Below are positions 1 to 12,663 of a DNA stretch of 64,000 nucleotides, in pieces. The stretch spans positions 1-64,000 of the forward strand of contig JAEUBA010000096.1 in assembly GCA_018257865.1 (NCBI GenBank), given 5' to 3'. The notes below the pieces were generated by a model. The model saw nothing but the letters and a program-made list of their open reading frames with translations, was not told the origin of the DNA and did no database searches. Each line of letters starts with the position of its first letter. Position 1 is the stretch's first letter. A program made the position numbers and the translations under genes. Source of the DNA: Stereocaulon alpinum. Its lineage: Eukaryota; Ascomycota; Lecanoromycetes; Lecanorales; Stereocaulaceae.

Positions 1-841
1 TTATTAGTATATCCCTAGGGATACCGGAGAACTAGGCTAAACTTAGCGAGGCCTTATAATAGCTAGAAATAGTATTCCCCTCCGTTTTTATACCTATAAT
101 CCCCTAATACTAGCTGGAGAGTTGTAAATTAGGTATAGCTAGAAAGATTAATAATACCTATAATTACTATCGTAATCGTAGAAGGCGTGCCGTATAGTCT
201 TACTCTACGGATAGTACTCTATCTATAATATATCTACTTACCTTTAGTGAAACGGGATTCTATATCTAGTTAATAGAGACGACGGCGGATACGCTTTTCT
301 TCGCCTCTAATATTATTAAGGAGAAAAAACCTCTAGCTAGTATTACCTTAAACGAGCTCGAATTTAGAATATTTAAAGAGGTCTTATATAAGGATAGTAT
401 CTATAACAGCTTAACGAACTAAATTTTTTATTATATTAGTAAAAACGACGTCGAAGTTAATTACGCCCGCAAATTTAAGGCGGCTGCCTTATAGATATAT
501 AATAGAGGCGAGAATCCTATCTTATTTTATATTAAGGCGCGTATACGAGGTACTATATATCTCGCCCTTTACTTCGATCACGCTCCTACTAACTATACTC
601 TAGTAAAATAGCGGGCCCGCGTAAAATATTAAATAATAGGTATACCTTACGTCTGTTTCCGCGGTATATTAGTAAACCTAGTCGATTATAGTACGCTAAT
701 ACTACTAAGTCCTATACTCTAGTATTCTTCTTCTCTCTAACTTAGCGAAGAATACTTAACTTCTTCCTCCTTTATTCGTGCTATTATTATTCTTCTTATT
801 ATAGACGCGTTAGAATTATCTATAATACTATCTAATATAGC

Positions 842-1140
842 TAGTCCTTCTTAGATTAACCCTTATATTAATATAACGCTAGAGCTTACGCTAACTGAGG
901 TTAACGCAGGCTTAGAGATCGGCTAGTTAGCAACTTAGGATCTAAAGCTTATAATATTCTTTCTAAGACCAACTTATAATACTTCCTATAACTAAAGGAT
1001 TAACCTAGGACTGCTAGAATTCCTAGATACTATATAGATAATTACTAGCTTTCTTAATAGACTAAAGGAGTTACTACTAATCCTTCTTAGATTAACTCTT
1101 AAGTTAATATAACGCTAGAGCCTACGCTAACTAAGGCTAA
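842..1140. repeat. Direct repeat pair, about 63 bp, offset about 237 bp
   Basis: The segment near 842-905 reappears near 1078-1140, sharing the core ccttcttagattaac and the later block taatataacgctagag. The differences between copies are mostly C/T or A/G, which fits RIP acting after duplication. It may be a duplicated part of a gag-like coding region; no function can be read. Confidence 0.6.
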
Positions 1141-3128
1141 TTTCTATACGCTTATTAGTAAGCTAAAGTCTAGTAGTCTAACTAGAATCCTATAGAACTT
1201 CCCTAATATCTATAGAGGCTTATAATATAGTAATAGTTTATTCAGTACCCTCCGTTAAGTGCTTAAAGACCGCCTGTAGGGTACTACTATTTAGGGCGGA
1301 AATCTTTAAGGTTCTAGCTAGGACCTTACTAAGGTCCTTAATACTATTACTACTAACTTTAATCTACCCGACTATATACTACCTTATAGAGACGAAGTAA
1401 TATATATACTCGTAAGACTACTTAATAAAGTACCTAGAGTAGCTAACCGACGTACTAGTAAATAACCTTTAGAGGAGTCTTATAACTCGTTTAGTTTAAA
1501 AAAGTATAGATATAATAATACCTATACTAAGTAACCTAATTATACTAGACTATTCTTCGTACTAGCTTTAGTCTTAGATAATACCTACCCGCCTTATATT
1601 ATCCTTAGAATCGGTTATACGCTTAATAATAAATTCTATCTTATCCTACTACGGTATATTATATATAATACTTTACTTACTAACGCTAACTAGCTTTAGG
1701 ACTAGCTTAGTTATAATACTCTAATCCGGTTCTTAGTATCTAAGAAATTCTAGACTGCTAAAGATAATACCTAGGGGAGCACCCTTATCTATATAGCTAA
1801 TAGGATTATAGAGATAACTATAGACGAAGATTTATAAAATATAATCTATAATATATATTCGCGTAGTCACCGGCGCTACGAGCTTTATATTATATAAGGG
1901 GTATTCCGTTAGTTATAGTATATTAATAAATAGTTAGGATATTTACTAATAGGTATAATAGTATCTATTAAGGGTAATACGGCCTATCTAAATTAACCTT
2001 ACTAAGGTATATTTACCGTCTCCTACTACTTAAAATATTCTTCTCTTGCGGTAGGACCTAAAGGGAAAACCTATAATATATAGAATCCTCTACGCGAAGA
2101 CTCTACTACCTCTCCCGCTAGATCCCCCGCCCTAAGGCCTTATAAATTCTCCCCCTTAATTAAGCGAGCCTACTAGTATTCCTACCTAGCCTCTAAACGA
2201 TCCTATACTTATCCGTTCTAATATAAATAACAGCGGCTGTACTAGTAATTAGGAAGAGAAGGTATAAGAGGAGGAAGGGGATACTATAGAAGAGGATAAG
2301 GAGAAGGCGTTAAAGATTAATAAGGCCTATAATAGCAGGGTTCTAAAGTTATATAATATTAAGATAGTTAGGGTGGTGGCAGATAGAGTAGCTACTAAAG
2401 ATCTAGAGGTATTAGAATAGTAGGATTATAATTAGATATAAGTACTTTAACCTCTACCTTATTATTTTCCCGCTACTAAATACTACCCTAGCCTTATATA
2501 ATACGTCCTATACTAACTAAGTTAAACTAACCTAAATCTGAGCTGCGCGTTATATAATACGCTTATTATACTACTGCCTCTTAATTAAAGGTAACTTAAA
2601 GGCGCTAGGAGGGCTAAAAAGATTAAGAAAAGCTCTACTAATACTTAAAGAGATAAGCGAGATAATATCTATCCTTATTATAGATTATAGTAGTTATTAG
2701 GCGCCTTAGGGAACTTCTTCTATTCGGTCTACTTTTTTAAAAAGATTAGGCACCCTTCCGAATAATCCTATAATACGCTACCTATATAGGAACCGTATAT
2801 AGCTGAGACTATTTTATAATAGCGCTATATATAGAATATATAGATTACGCAGCCTAGTATATAAAAGATCTAACTAGAAATATACTAACGGCGAGTGCTC
2901 TACTCTAGAATTATAATTTAATTTATAGAGTAGATCTTAACTTACCTTATTCTCTCTAAAAGATTCTATAAACCTGAGATCGAAAATAACCTTAGTATAG
3001 TAATAGAATATTATTATTAGGTAATAAAATAGTATTAAGAATAGATAGTATAGCGCTATCTATAGTTAGCTATTAAATATAAATTAGCTTAGGTTTACTC
3101 TCCTAGAAGCTAAAGAGGCGGAATAGTA

Positions 3129-3553
3129 TAATCTATTATACTAAGTATCTCCTATCTTCGAAGTTAAAGGTATAAAGTAGTAATAATATATATCCCTCCG
3201 CTAATTAATAGGATTTCGGTTATCTGTATATCGAGAAAATCGAAAAAAGCGCAGCCTTTAAAACTGGGGTAGCGAAGAAAGGTTTCGTTCTTATTATTAT
3301 ACTAGCTAATAATTAGGTTTAAAGTACTAATAGGCTCTCTAACGCTATCTATAACTACTACTCTAGAAGTGTTAATCTATTATACTAAGTATCTCCTACC
3401 TTCGAAGTTAAAGGTATAGAGCGGTAATAATATATATCCCTCTACTAATTAATAGGATATCGGTTATCCGTATATCGAGAAAATTAAGAAAAGCGCAGCC
3501 TTTTAGACTAGATTAGTAAAGAAAGGGTTCGTTCTAGTTATTATACTAGCTAA
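3129..3553. repeat. Direct repeat pair, about 181 bp, period 244 bp
   Basis: Copy 1 spans about 3129-3309 and copy 2 about 3373-3553. Both begin taatctattatactaag and end at ttatactagctaa, and most internal differences are transitions. The 63-bp spacer is unrelated to the repeat. This is a local tandem-type duplication inside RIP-mutated DNA and could be part of a repetitive coding or LTR-internal segment. Confidence 0.7.
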
Positions 3554-5402
3554 AGTCGTCGGGAACTAGCTAAGGGAATAGTCTAAGATAATTAATACTT
3601 AATATCTAATATTAAAGCTATGGTATATCTATACCTATATAGGTAGAATATATAATAATATTAATACTACTAGACTTACTAATCTCTCGCTAGAGAGATT
3701 AAAGCTAAAAAGAGGGAGGATATAACTATAATAGAAGATAAGATTATATTTAAGAAAGTATAAAAAGCAGAGAATATTCGTCTTAAGAGACTTAAACTTA
3801 AGTATTTTAACTTAGGGGGCGATATTTCTAATAAGCTATAGAGTTATTATAATATATTTCTATTAGCCTATAAATAGAATATTAGTTATCTATATATTAA
3901 GAATAGGACGCTATATACTTAAGATATCTTTAGGACTACTAATCTAGTATAACTACCTCCCTATAAGATTCGTTATATTATATACCCGCCTTTATTAGTA
4001 TAAAAGACAGCTCTTCGCGCTAAGGACTAGAGGATCTAAGACGCAGTAAAAGCTAAATATACTAAAGAATACTTAATTATTTATACTACTAGTAAGGAGA
4101 TACCTACGCTAACGACTACTAACTACTTTAAATATATATATAGACTATATATTATTACTATAGTTATAAGCCTTCTAAGACTCGCTCAGCTTAATAACCT
4201 TAGTCTTACTTAGGACGAGCTTAAAGGGGGGGATTTATATTATAGCGGTAAGGGTTACGCAGATTTTATAGAGTTAGCTAGTCTAATATAGAATTAGGCT
4301 AAGATACCGCTAGATAGTATTTATACTAAATATATTAATAAACTTACCGCTGATATACTAAAGTTAGTAAAACTTAAAGAGTTAATTAACTTACTAGGGG
4401 AAGATCTCTATAGGTGACTAGAGAAACTAGTTATATTTACTAGCTCTCCTATTATTATATATATTCTAGCGGTAGTAAGTCTATATCTCCTCTACTATTC
4501 CGCCTTAACCGTATACTAACCTTATTCTAGTAGTTTAAAAAGTATTTTCCTAGTAAATAGCTACGGTATAGCTTAACCGTATATTCTAAGAAGCGAGATA
4601 AATTATTTATATAGATATACTAATAAGGAAACTATAATTATTTTATTCCCCCCTTACCTATACCTCTAGAAGCGTAAATATAGATACGGACTAGATATAG
4701 TACTATAGGATTTAATACTTTAGGCGGGTTAATTAGTAGTAATAGTAAAGATAGAAGGTATAAATTTAAGGACTAGTTTAAATACTATAAATAGTAGACC
4801 CTGTTATTTAAATTAGAGAGTATAGAGAAACTATACTATTTAACTTAAGACTACTAATATAATATTTATATCCTAGAATTATACTATAAAGACCTAGCTA
4901 ATACTACCTACCGCTTTCCCTAACCTAAATTAGTTATCTCTAATAAATCTAAATACCGTCGCCGCCGTAGAGGATATAGTTCCGCCAGCTTAATATATAT
5001 CTACTAGTAGAGATTCTCTTTATAAGACGTCTTATAAACGGAAGGAGGTATCTAATTATTATTAACTAAGTTGAAGAACTAATTTAATTAGTTAAGCTAA
5101 TAATATAACTCTATATCGTACCTATATAACTTAAGAGCCGGCGGTAAAGTATATATTATTAACGTACTATAGCGAATCTAGTGAGTCCGGCTCCGTATAT
5201 ATTTATTAATAGACGCTTAAGTAGGTAGTATCTAAGGTCTTAAGGTCCTAGGCTAATAGGGCAGAGGCAGCGTATACTTATTAAGGATATAGATAAAACA
5301 GCGATATTCGTCTTACGTAGGGGAACTATAGCTGGAGGTATAGTTATAGTAGTAACTATTCGAAAAGGTAGGAAAATTTCGTTTAACTCGGATAGTTTCG
5401 TT

Positions 5403-5430
5403 TAACTTAGATAGAATTCTATCTAAGTTA
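5403..5430. repeat. Perfect 28-bp palindrome
   Basis: The arm taacttagatagaa is followed directly by its exact reverse complement, with no spacer. Related half-sites (ctaactta, aacttagttaa) lie just downstream, up to about 5480. It could be the joined ends of an inverted repeat transposon or a cruciform-forming site. No coding context is visible. Confidence 0.85.
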
Positions 5431-8400
5431 GATAGAAGTTAGTCTAACTTAGCTAAGTTTCTATTTAACTTAGTTAATAGACTCTAAGCTAATTCGATAT
5501 TAATTAAAATAATATGATAATAATACGCTAAAGAAGCCTCCCCTTTCTAAAAAACTTCGCCTCCTTTCTTAAGGACCTTACCTATCTAGCTACCTATAGC
5601 TAGCTATATTATTATAGATAATACTCCTTAATAACCTTATACTACCTCGTTGCTAGCGAAGACCCTTATATATATTAAATAGATAACAAAAATCTTCTAA
5701 TAATAGCTAAGATAAAGGTAGAACGAGCGGTAGCTACTAGAAAAGCCTAGGAGACTAAAGTAAATAAGCGAAAGGTACGCTTCGAACTAAGTAACTTATT
5801 CTAAGTATTAATATATTAGTAGATTAAGGCTATTAAAGAAAAGTAGCTAGGGCCTAAGAGAAGTACTAAAGAGAGCGATAGAGTAGTAGAGCTTAGGAAA
5901 TATTAAAGATATAATAGTAACCTTAGCGAGGATACCTCTAAATAAATATATAAAGAAGAGGTCTCTTTAAAGATAACTAGCGTTAATAATATTAATATAC
6001 TCTCTAATAACCCTATAACTAGCCCTACGAAGAAACTAGTACCTACTATTATTATAGGCGTATAACTTTCCTCTACTCCTATATTCGGTCCGTTAGATAA
6101 CTTTATATTTAGGAGACGGAAAAGATAGGCTTTTATATAATAAATTAGACCTCCGTTATAAGTATAATTAGTATATAATAATAGATATAACCTGTTAACT
6201 ATATAGCGTAAACCGACGTAGCCGTTAACGTCTAGGATTAATACCGTATCGTAAAGCGATATAAGTATTACCTAAAAGAAGACCGTAAGTTACCTATTAA
6301 TATTATACGTATATTTAATACGCTAATATAGAAAGAAGGAAATAATATAGAACTATACTATAAAATAAGGTCCTTAGGGGAATATTAATACTAGGAACTA
6401 CTAACGCAGCTTAGTAAATAATAAATTAGAGACGTATATTTATTAAATATAGCTAAAATAGCTGATAGTATAGGGATAACGATACCGAATATCTTTATAT
6501 ATAGAGTAGAATAGCTAGCGTGCTAGACGATCTACCTAGATACCCTAATAGATAATAACCGATAGGTTCAAATATACTAGTAGGAAATATTAAAAATCGA
6601 GAGAGAATATAATTAGTAGACGGAAGGATAGATTAATAGTATATATACCTTAGTATATAGGTCTTACACTAACTAATCATTATAGTCGGTATAATATAAG
6701 TAGTGATAGCTAACCCGTACTATACTACCTATACAGCGCAAGCGGCCGAATTCTAGTACTATAACTACGGGACGATTATCTAATCCTAACGATTAAGTTC
6801 TATTATCTAAAAGGATATAGCCTAGACTATTATCGACTTCGTTATCTATACCTATATATATATCTAATATTAAACCTAAAGATAAATATAAGGAGGCGGC
6901 TATAGAGGAGGCGGCGGGACCTATCGCTTAGGGTAGTTCTAGGCGTCGCTAAGCGTAAAGATACTATTCCTTACGGGAATATTAATATATCTTCTACGCA
7001 ACGAAGCCTATATTTATCTCTAAGATTATAAGCGGTAATAATACTAATAGCTTATTACCGTAGCTAGAATAAGACCTAGTAGCTCTAAGTAACCTTATAA
7101 TAAAAATATAGAGAGAATAGAAGGCTAAGCTCTAAAGGATAAAGGGGCCTTAAGTTATTAGCGATTTAGATACCTCTAGTAATATACTAACTCCTAAAGA
7201 AGCTTATAAGGTTAATACTCCTAAACCCCTACCTATTTATCTAATACTATATATTAGCTAATATTTTCGCAGCTTCTAGATAGCCTAAGCGAATTTAGAA
7301 GTTTTATAATAAGGAGAATAAGATTAACCGTTAAAATAGTAGTAGAATAGCTATACTAAATAATTAAGGATCGGAAGAATATTATATTAAACCTACTATT
7401 TAATATACGATTTACTTTCGCGGATTTAGAGAAAGGTATAAGTATTCTTCTTTCCTAAATAAGAATAAAATATATGGCTGATAGGTTTAAGATAAGGGTC
7501 GTTTTTTAGTACCGGTAATTATAATAAGTCTATATCGCGTTTTCTTTTTTAGTATAATAAGCGGTATTAGACTTAGGTATAAGAGTACGGATCTATAGAA
7601 ACCTTTACCCGCTAGTGCTATTATTTTCGTTATAATAGCGCTTTATTATATATTCGAAGAATACGAATATAGCTCCTATAGGATTAAGAGATAGGACGGT
7701 ATATTAGTTAGTAGTAAGTTAACCTAATACTTAAAGAATAACCTATAAGCTGATAAAACCTTAAGCTATATACGAATATATAAGAAACGTATAGTATGAT
7801 ATAGGTAATTTTAGAAGGCGGATAGTTACGGGAATACTTTATTATCGAATAATAGACTACTACTATATAAATAGGTAAGGTAAGAACCGTCGACTACTAG
7901 TTACTAATACGTTTAAGAATTCCCTAGAAGATCTAAAGAATTAACCGGACTTTTAGAGCGTTTTAGAGGAGTTAGGAATAGATAATACTAGTGCGATAGG
8001 CTAAAAAGAAGAGTATAGAAGAGATAAAGAATATACGGTATATATAAGATACGATTATAGGTATATATTATCAGCTAATACTAAAATTAAGACTAAAGAA
8101 CTATTTAATAATAGGTATCTTAACGAGACTAATTTAGAGTCTGGAAATAATAATAGTTTTTTAGCTTCCCTTACCTACGGTTATAACTTAACGGATATAA
8201 CAGAAATCCGGGTATTTTTAATATAGGACTTTAAGCGTATATATAAGGAGGCCGGCCTACGAGTAAGTAAGGAGCTTTAGGAAGAGAATCGTATTATAGA
8301 TATAGAAGAGTAGAGTAAGTTAGTAGAAAGGTAGATTATAGATAATAAAATAGTATATTTAAATATTACTCTAATAGGAGAAGAACTTAAGGAGTAGGCT

Positions 8401-8571
8401 ACTAAGGATACTACGGAGGGGATAGAGGATAGATTAATAAAGTATAAAGCTTAGGCGGGAGGAAGCCTAACGGAATTAAGCTATTAGCAATCGAATATAT
8501 AGCTATTAAATATATAATATAAAAGTAATTATCGTATAGCTTAGATAATACTGCCTGCGGGTCTAATCTAG

Positions 8572-8769
8572 ATGTCCGACTCGAATATACCTACTATAGC
8601 GGAGGATATGTCCGAACTATCTGACTCGAACAAACCTACTGTAGCGGAGGATATGTCTGAACTGTCTAACTCGAACAAACCTACTATAGCGGAGGATATG
8701 TCTGAACTATCTAACTCAGACGACTTCCCTATTACTAATATTATCGATGTACTAGCTGAGCGTATATAA
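8572..8769 (+). repeat. Open coding-type tandem repeat inside transposon DNA
   Basis: A 65-codon open stretch holds about three tandem copies of a 45-bp unit encoding a 15-residue acidic repeat of the form TIAEDMSELSNSNKP. It is less affected by C-to-T mutation than the DNA before it. It lies about 430 bp upstream, on the same strand, of a copia reverse transcriptase relic, so it is probably the variable linker between integrase and reverse transcriptase of that element rather than a separate gene. This assignment is inference from position; the integrase itself was not recognised. Confidence 0.5.
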
Positions 8770-8999
8770 TTCGTATTCTAGAAGGATTACGCGATTGCTG
8801 CGTTAGTTTAGTAAAGTAACTATTAATACTAACGTTATAGATACTTAGTATAGCAATTTAAGGTTACGGATACTGCTATTATTTACCTTAAGTTACTAAT
8901 TTAGCTGATTTCAGGGTCCGCAATTGATATAGGATGTAGACCCTAATTTAGCTGGGGCCTGCTGATAGCGCAAAACTAGCTGTAAGGCTAATAACATAA

Positions 9000-10660
9000 T
9001 CTTTTAGGAAAGCGCGATGGAAGCTGATACAGACCTACTAAATAGCGATAATAAGGATCCGGAAACATAAGCTGCTACCGAATATCCGCAGCGATAACGA
9101 CGCCTGCCTGCTCGCTATATATATATTACTAATAAGGAGCAATTAGATATTAAGCTATTAATAAAGCTCCGGTTAGAAGGCGCTATTCGATCGCCGAACG
9201 GTCTATTTATCGACTCTCGCCAAAAAGAAATCAACGGCCTTATTACTAAAGGAGTCTTTAAGATTATTAGTAAGTAGGATATATCGCTATATACCTGTAT
9301 CTTCAGCTGCCGATTCGTCGATAATATTAAGTGGGATAGCGCTATACTATTCGAGAAGTCTAGACTAGTCGTCTAAGCCTATAACGATAAAGGTAAGAAG
9401 GAGGTATTAATATAGTTACTAATAATTTAACGCGCTAGCTAACGCCTTATCGTTTGCCTCGCCGCAATTCTACTAAGAGACCTCTGTATACGCGATATCT
9501 TATAAGCTTATATACAGTCGACTTTAGTACTAAGCCGCCCTATCTATATAAAACCGCCGCAAGGCACCGACCTAGGAGATAATATACTAAAAGTGGTCCG
9601 CCTGCTATATAGCGTCCTAAAGGCAGGGACGTATTAGTTTAAAACCTACTATAACTACTATACTATAAAGCTGGGCCTCACCGTCTCCTTATTCGATCCC
9701 TACCTAATATTCTCTAAGCAGGTAATTATTAGCTTACAGACTAACGACTTACTATTTTATAGGATAACCGAATACTTAGAGCTAGAAGAGTAAGCACGCC
9801 TTAATACAGGCTTTCCAGCAAAGCTAATCGAAAAGCTCGATAAAGAGAAGGACCTCCCCTTTAACAGTATAGTTATCTTAACTAGCAATAGCGATATTCT
9901 AAAGCTCTCGCAGTAATAGTAATATAGCAAGATTAATACGATCGACGCCGCCACCGCCAGCGATATTAAATCGTAATATATTAAGGAACGGGTAAGGGGC
10001 GCCTATATAGCCTCTATATATCAACTAGAGATAGCCTTCGCACTGTTAAAGGCAGCCTAAATTACTCACCCAGCGAAAGAAGACGCTGATTAGTTAAATA
10101 AATAGCTGAATTAGCAAAGAGAAAATAACTACTGAGGCCTATAATTTGTTAAGCTTGCTCTAGAGAAGCTGAAACTACTAGTCTTCGTTAATACGGCCTT
10201 CGCTAATAACGCTAACCTCAGCTCCCAGATTAGCTACGTTATCGTCCTTACTAATAAGAAGCAGCTAGACGAATCAACTATTAGTATTAGCAGTAACATA
10301 ATCCACTAGAGTAGCACTAAGTATAAAAGGGTTATAAGATCTATACTTACCTCTAAGTTATATATAATAGTAGCAGGGTTCGATATCGCTACCGCCCTAC
10401 AGTCTACTATTAGTACTATTACTTAGGTAAAGATCCTACTAATCCTATACACCGACTCCTACTCCCTATACGACTATATTATACGCCTCAGTACTACCGC
10501 TGAGAAGCGCCTAATAATTGATATAATAGGACTGCGGCAGTCCTATAAGAGAAGGGAAAATTAATAAGGTACGGTAGATCGACGGTAATTATAACCTAGT
10601 AGACGCTATAACTAAGGAGCGCTACTACTAGGCGTTAAAGCAACTGGTAAGTAGTAACGC
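9000..10660 (+). mobile_element. Ty1/copia retrotransposon relic A: reverse transcriptase and RNase H, RIP-broken
   Basis: Read through its stop codons (mostly TAG/TAA in place of W or Q), the plus strand gives a typical fungal Ty1/copia pol. Near 9190-9260 there is a segment resembling SRQKEINGLITKGVF. Near 9310-9400 it reads CRFVDNIK and then EKSRLVV. At 9500-9640 it reads YIQST, IKPPQGTDLG and VVRLLYSVLKAG. The RNase H part at about 10,000-10,640 contains FANNANLSSQISYVIVL, SKLY, a TDSYSLYDY motif with the RNase H acidic position, and EKRLIIDIIGLRQSYKRRE. It is non-functional: there are many in-frame stops. No flanking LTRs of this copy were identified. Confidence 0.85.
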
Positions 10661-11099
10661 TATTAAGTTAAAGACTAACGCCTAGGTAGAAAGGTAGGCT
10701 GCAACCTATAAGGAAGAGGATAGCCTTACTGCAGCCTATAAGGAGAAGGAGGAGCTTACCGTAATCTAACTAATTAGATTACAGCTTTACTTAGCCTAGC
10801 AGGCCTACTATTTTTCCTATACTATTTAATTAATTAGAGTCGATTAGCAGTATTTTTGACTTTTAAAAAGTTTTGCTAGTATCGGTATAACTTCGGACAT
10901 TGGCCTTAGCGCCGGCTTAGCGACCGGCTTAGCAACCCCTTTGTAAAATACTATAATCTACCTAGACTAGAATCAATCAATCCCTAGTTTACTAAGCCTA
11001 ATAGACACCCTGCTAATCAGGTTGTCCGGGGTAGGTAATAGGGGATCAAGTAACCTACTAACCGGTACAACCTACTAGCAGTAGGTTCTACCGACACAA

Positions 11100-11674
11100 A
11101 CCTTTAGTAGGAGGCCTTGGATAAACTATATTACCTAGGTATACGCCTTAAGTTATCTGCGTTTAATAAGGTGGTAAGAGATAGTATAAAACTACCGGTA
11201 GTACTGCTTAAGGTTATCTTTTTCTGTACGCAGCTTAGCTTTTAATATTTCTAAGAAATTACGGGAGTTAACCTATTAATTATAGTTATACTTCCGGTAG
11301 TCCTTCCTTATTACCTTAAATAGCCCTGCTCCGTCCCTGTGCGAGTATTCCGGAATTGCCTTAATATAGTCACCAATTATTCTTTCGCAATACTATAGTA
11401 GTTTCTTAAATATTTCCTCCAGCGTTAGTCCGTATTCGCTGTATATTATCTCGAACCTCTGTAAGAACTCTGTTATATTACTTCCGCTGAAGTATAGGGC
11501 TCCGGGGGCACCTAGGAACGGTATTAGTAATAGTATCTAACGCCTAGTAAGCGCTATTGGGATTAGTGCAGCAGGTGCAGCTAGTGTATCTGGTATATTC
11601 GTTTCGTCTTACGTTAGAAGTAGTGAGGTAGAGGGGGAAGAGGATAGGGTATCTGCGGAGGTTTCGGGCGACAT
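11100..11674 (-). mobile_element. gag relic of an LTR retrotransposon (minus strand)
   Basis: From an ATG at 11,674 the minus strand reads MSPETSADTLSSSPSTS, a stop-containing stretch, then GAPGALYFSGSNITEFLQRF and a region ending near IKAIPEYSHRDGAGLF. The 'PGAPYFSG..VTEFLERFE' type block is typical of fungal gag-like capsid proteins. TAA/TAG codons interrupt the frame. Toward lower coordinates the similarity fades before the copia A relic ends, so the element is truncated on its 3' side. Its probable leader and 5' LTR lie at 11,675-12,663. Confidence 0.6.
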
Positions 11675-12488
11675 CTTTAAAGTAGCGGGAGAATTAGGTA
11701 CTAATAATTTCGACTTCCTACTTACTAAGTACTGCTGGTCTATAGGTCTTCTGCTCGAACTTATCCTATTAAATAAGAATTCGTCAACGGCGAGCTGGAG
11801 AATCTATAGAGAACTTATCGCCACCGAGATCAGCTACTGAATTAGAAGTAACAGAGAGATAATAATATATAGCGATATTAACTTAGCTTCCTAAGATAAC
11901 TGTAGAAACTATTATTCGCCTTCTTCCTAGGATTCTTGCAATTCTAAAGACCATCGCGTCTATTAATCCTTTTTATCTTTATAATCCTAGTATTCTAGGC
12001 CTATCTGCCTTCCTCTCCGCTTTATTGATACGCTAGCTCCTGACGACCGACTCCTAGTAATCTGCTTTCGTCTAATATTTATTCTTACCGCTGTTTTTAA
12101 TCCTTGTTTTTCTAGGACCCTGAAGACTCAGATACTGCCTCCGTTACTAAATTAGCAGTATTAGCACGCCTTCCGTCGATAGTACTAGAAACTAAAAGTA
12201 TATTCGCGAGTCGTAATTTCGTTTTTCAGGGTTAGGACGTTTCCCACCGCTAAATTACTAAATTACTGAAAAGAATAGTATATATAGACTGTATACCGCT
12301 AATTTACTAAATAAGCCTCTTATAAGAAGTCCCCGCGTTAGGCTCTAATATTAACGTATAGGGGTAAGGGCGTCGGTTAAGAGGGCTTAATAGTAGAATC
12401 GCAAGTATAAGGATACTGTATATAAGACGGAGGTAGAAGCGAATAAGACGGAGGTAGAATTAAAGACTATTAACTGTAAAGACTGCCT

Positions 12489-12663
12489 GTTGCTAGAATA
12501 ATTATATATAGAAAAGAATACATAAATAATCTAAGATATAGCAATATTCGTTACTATATAAAGGTCCCTAAGGCCAAGCCCTTGCTGACTAATCGCTGAC
12601 TAACTAACGTCCACCAACCAATTACCGCCTGCTACCGAGAAGCCTGCAGCTGCACTATCTACA
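12489..12663 (-). repeat. Putative 5' LTR of the minus-strand gag element
   Basis: On the minus strand this segment starts tgtagatagtg and ends ctagcaaca, giving TG...CA ends. It contains a TATA-like stretch (tttatatagtaac). Its outer edge abuts the truncated helicase-associated relic, and its inner edge leads into an untranslated leader followed by the gag relic at 11,674. No second LTR was found in the window, so this is a structural inference. Confidence 0.45.

Larger units (their letters stand above)
1..8550. repeat. RIP-mutated repeat DNA, unclassified transposon relics
   Basis: AT-rich DNA with almost no CpA or TpG and abundant TpA. In the first 120 bases CpA is absent and TpG occurs once. 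No reading frame of useful length survives, because stop codons of the TAG/TAA type are spread through every frame, as expected when CAG, CAA and TGG codons are mutated by RIP. CpG is retained, so this is not a simple AT-rich satellite. I could not assign the segment to a transposon family. It contains two pairs of direct repeats (842-905 with 1078-1140; 3129-3309 with 3373-3553) and a 28-bp perfect palindrome (5403-5430). Confidence 0.8.

Noticed and set aside
9757..9954. 65-codon minus-strand frame in copia A
   Set aside because: Antisense to the recognisable reverse transcriptase region; a chance opening.
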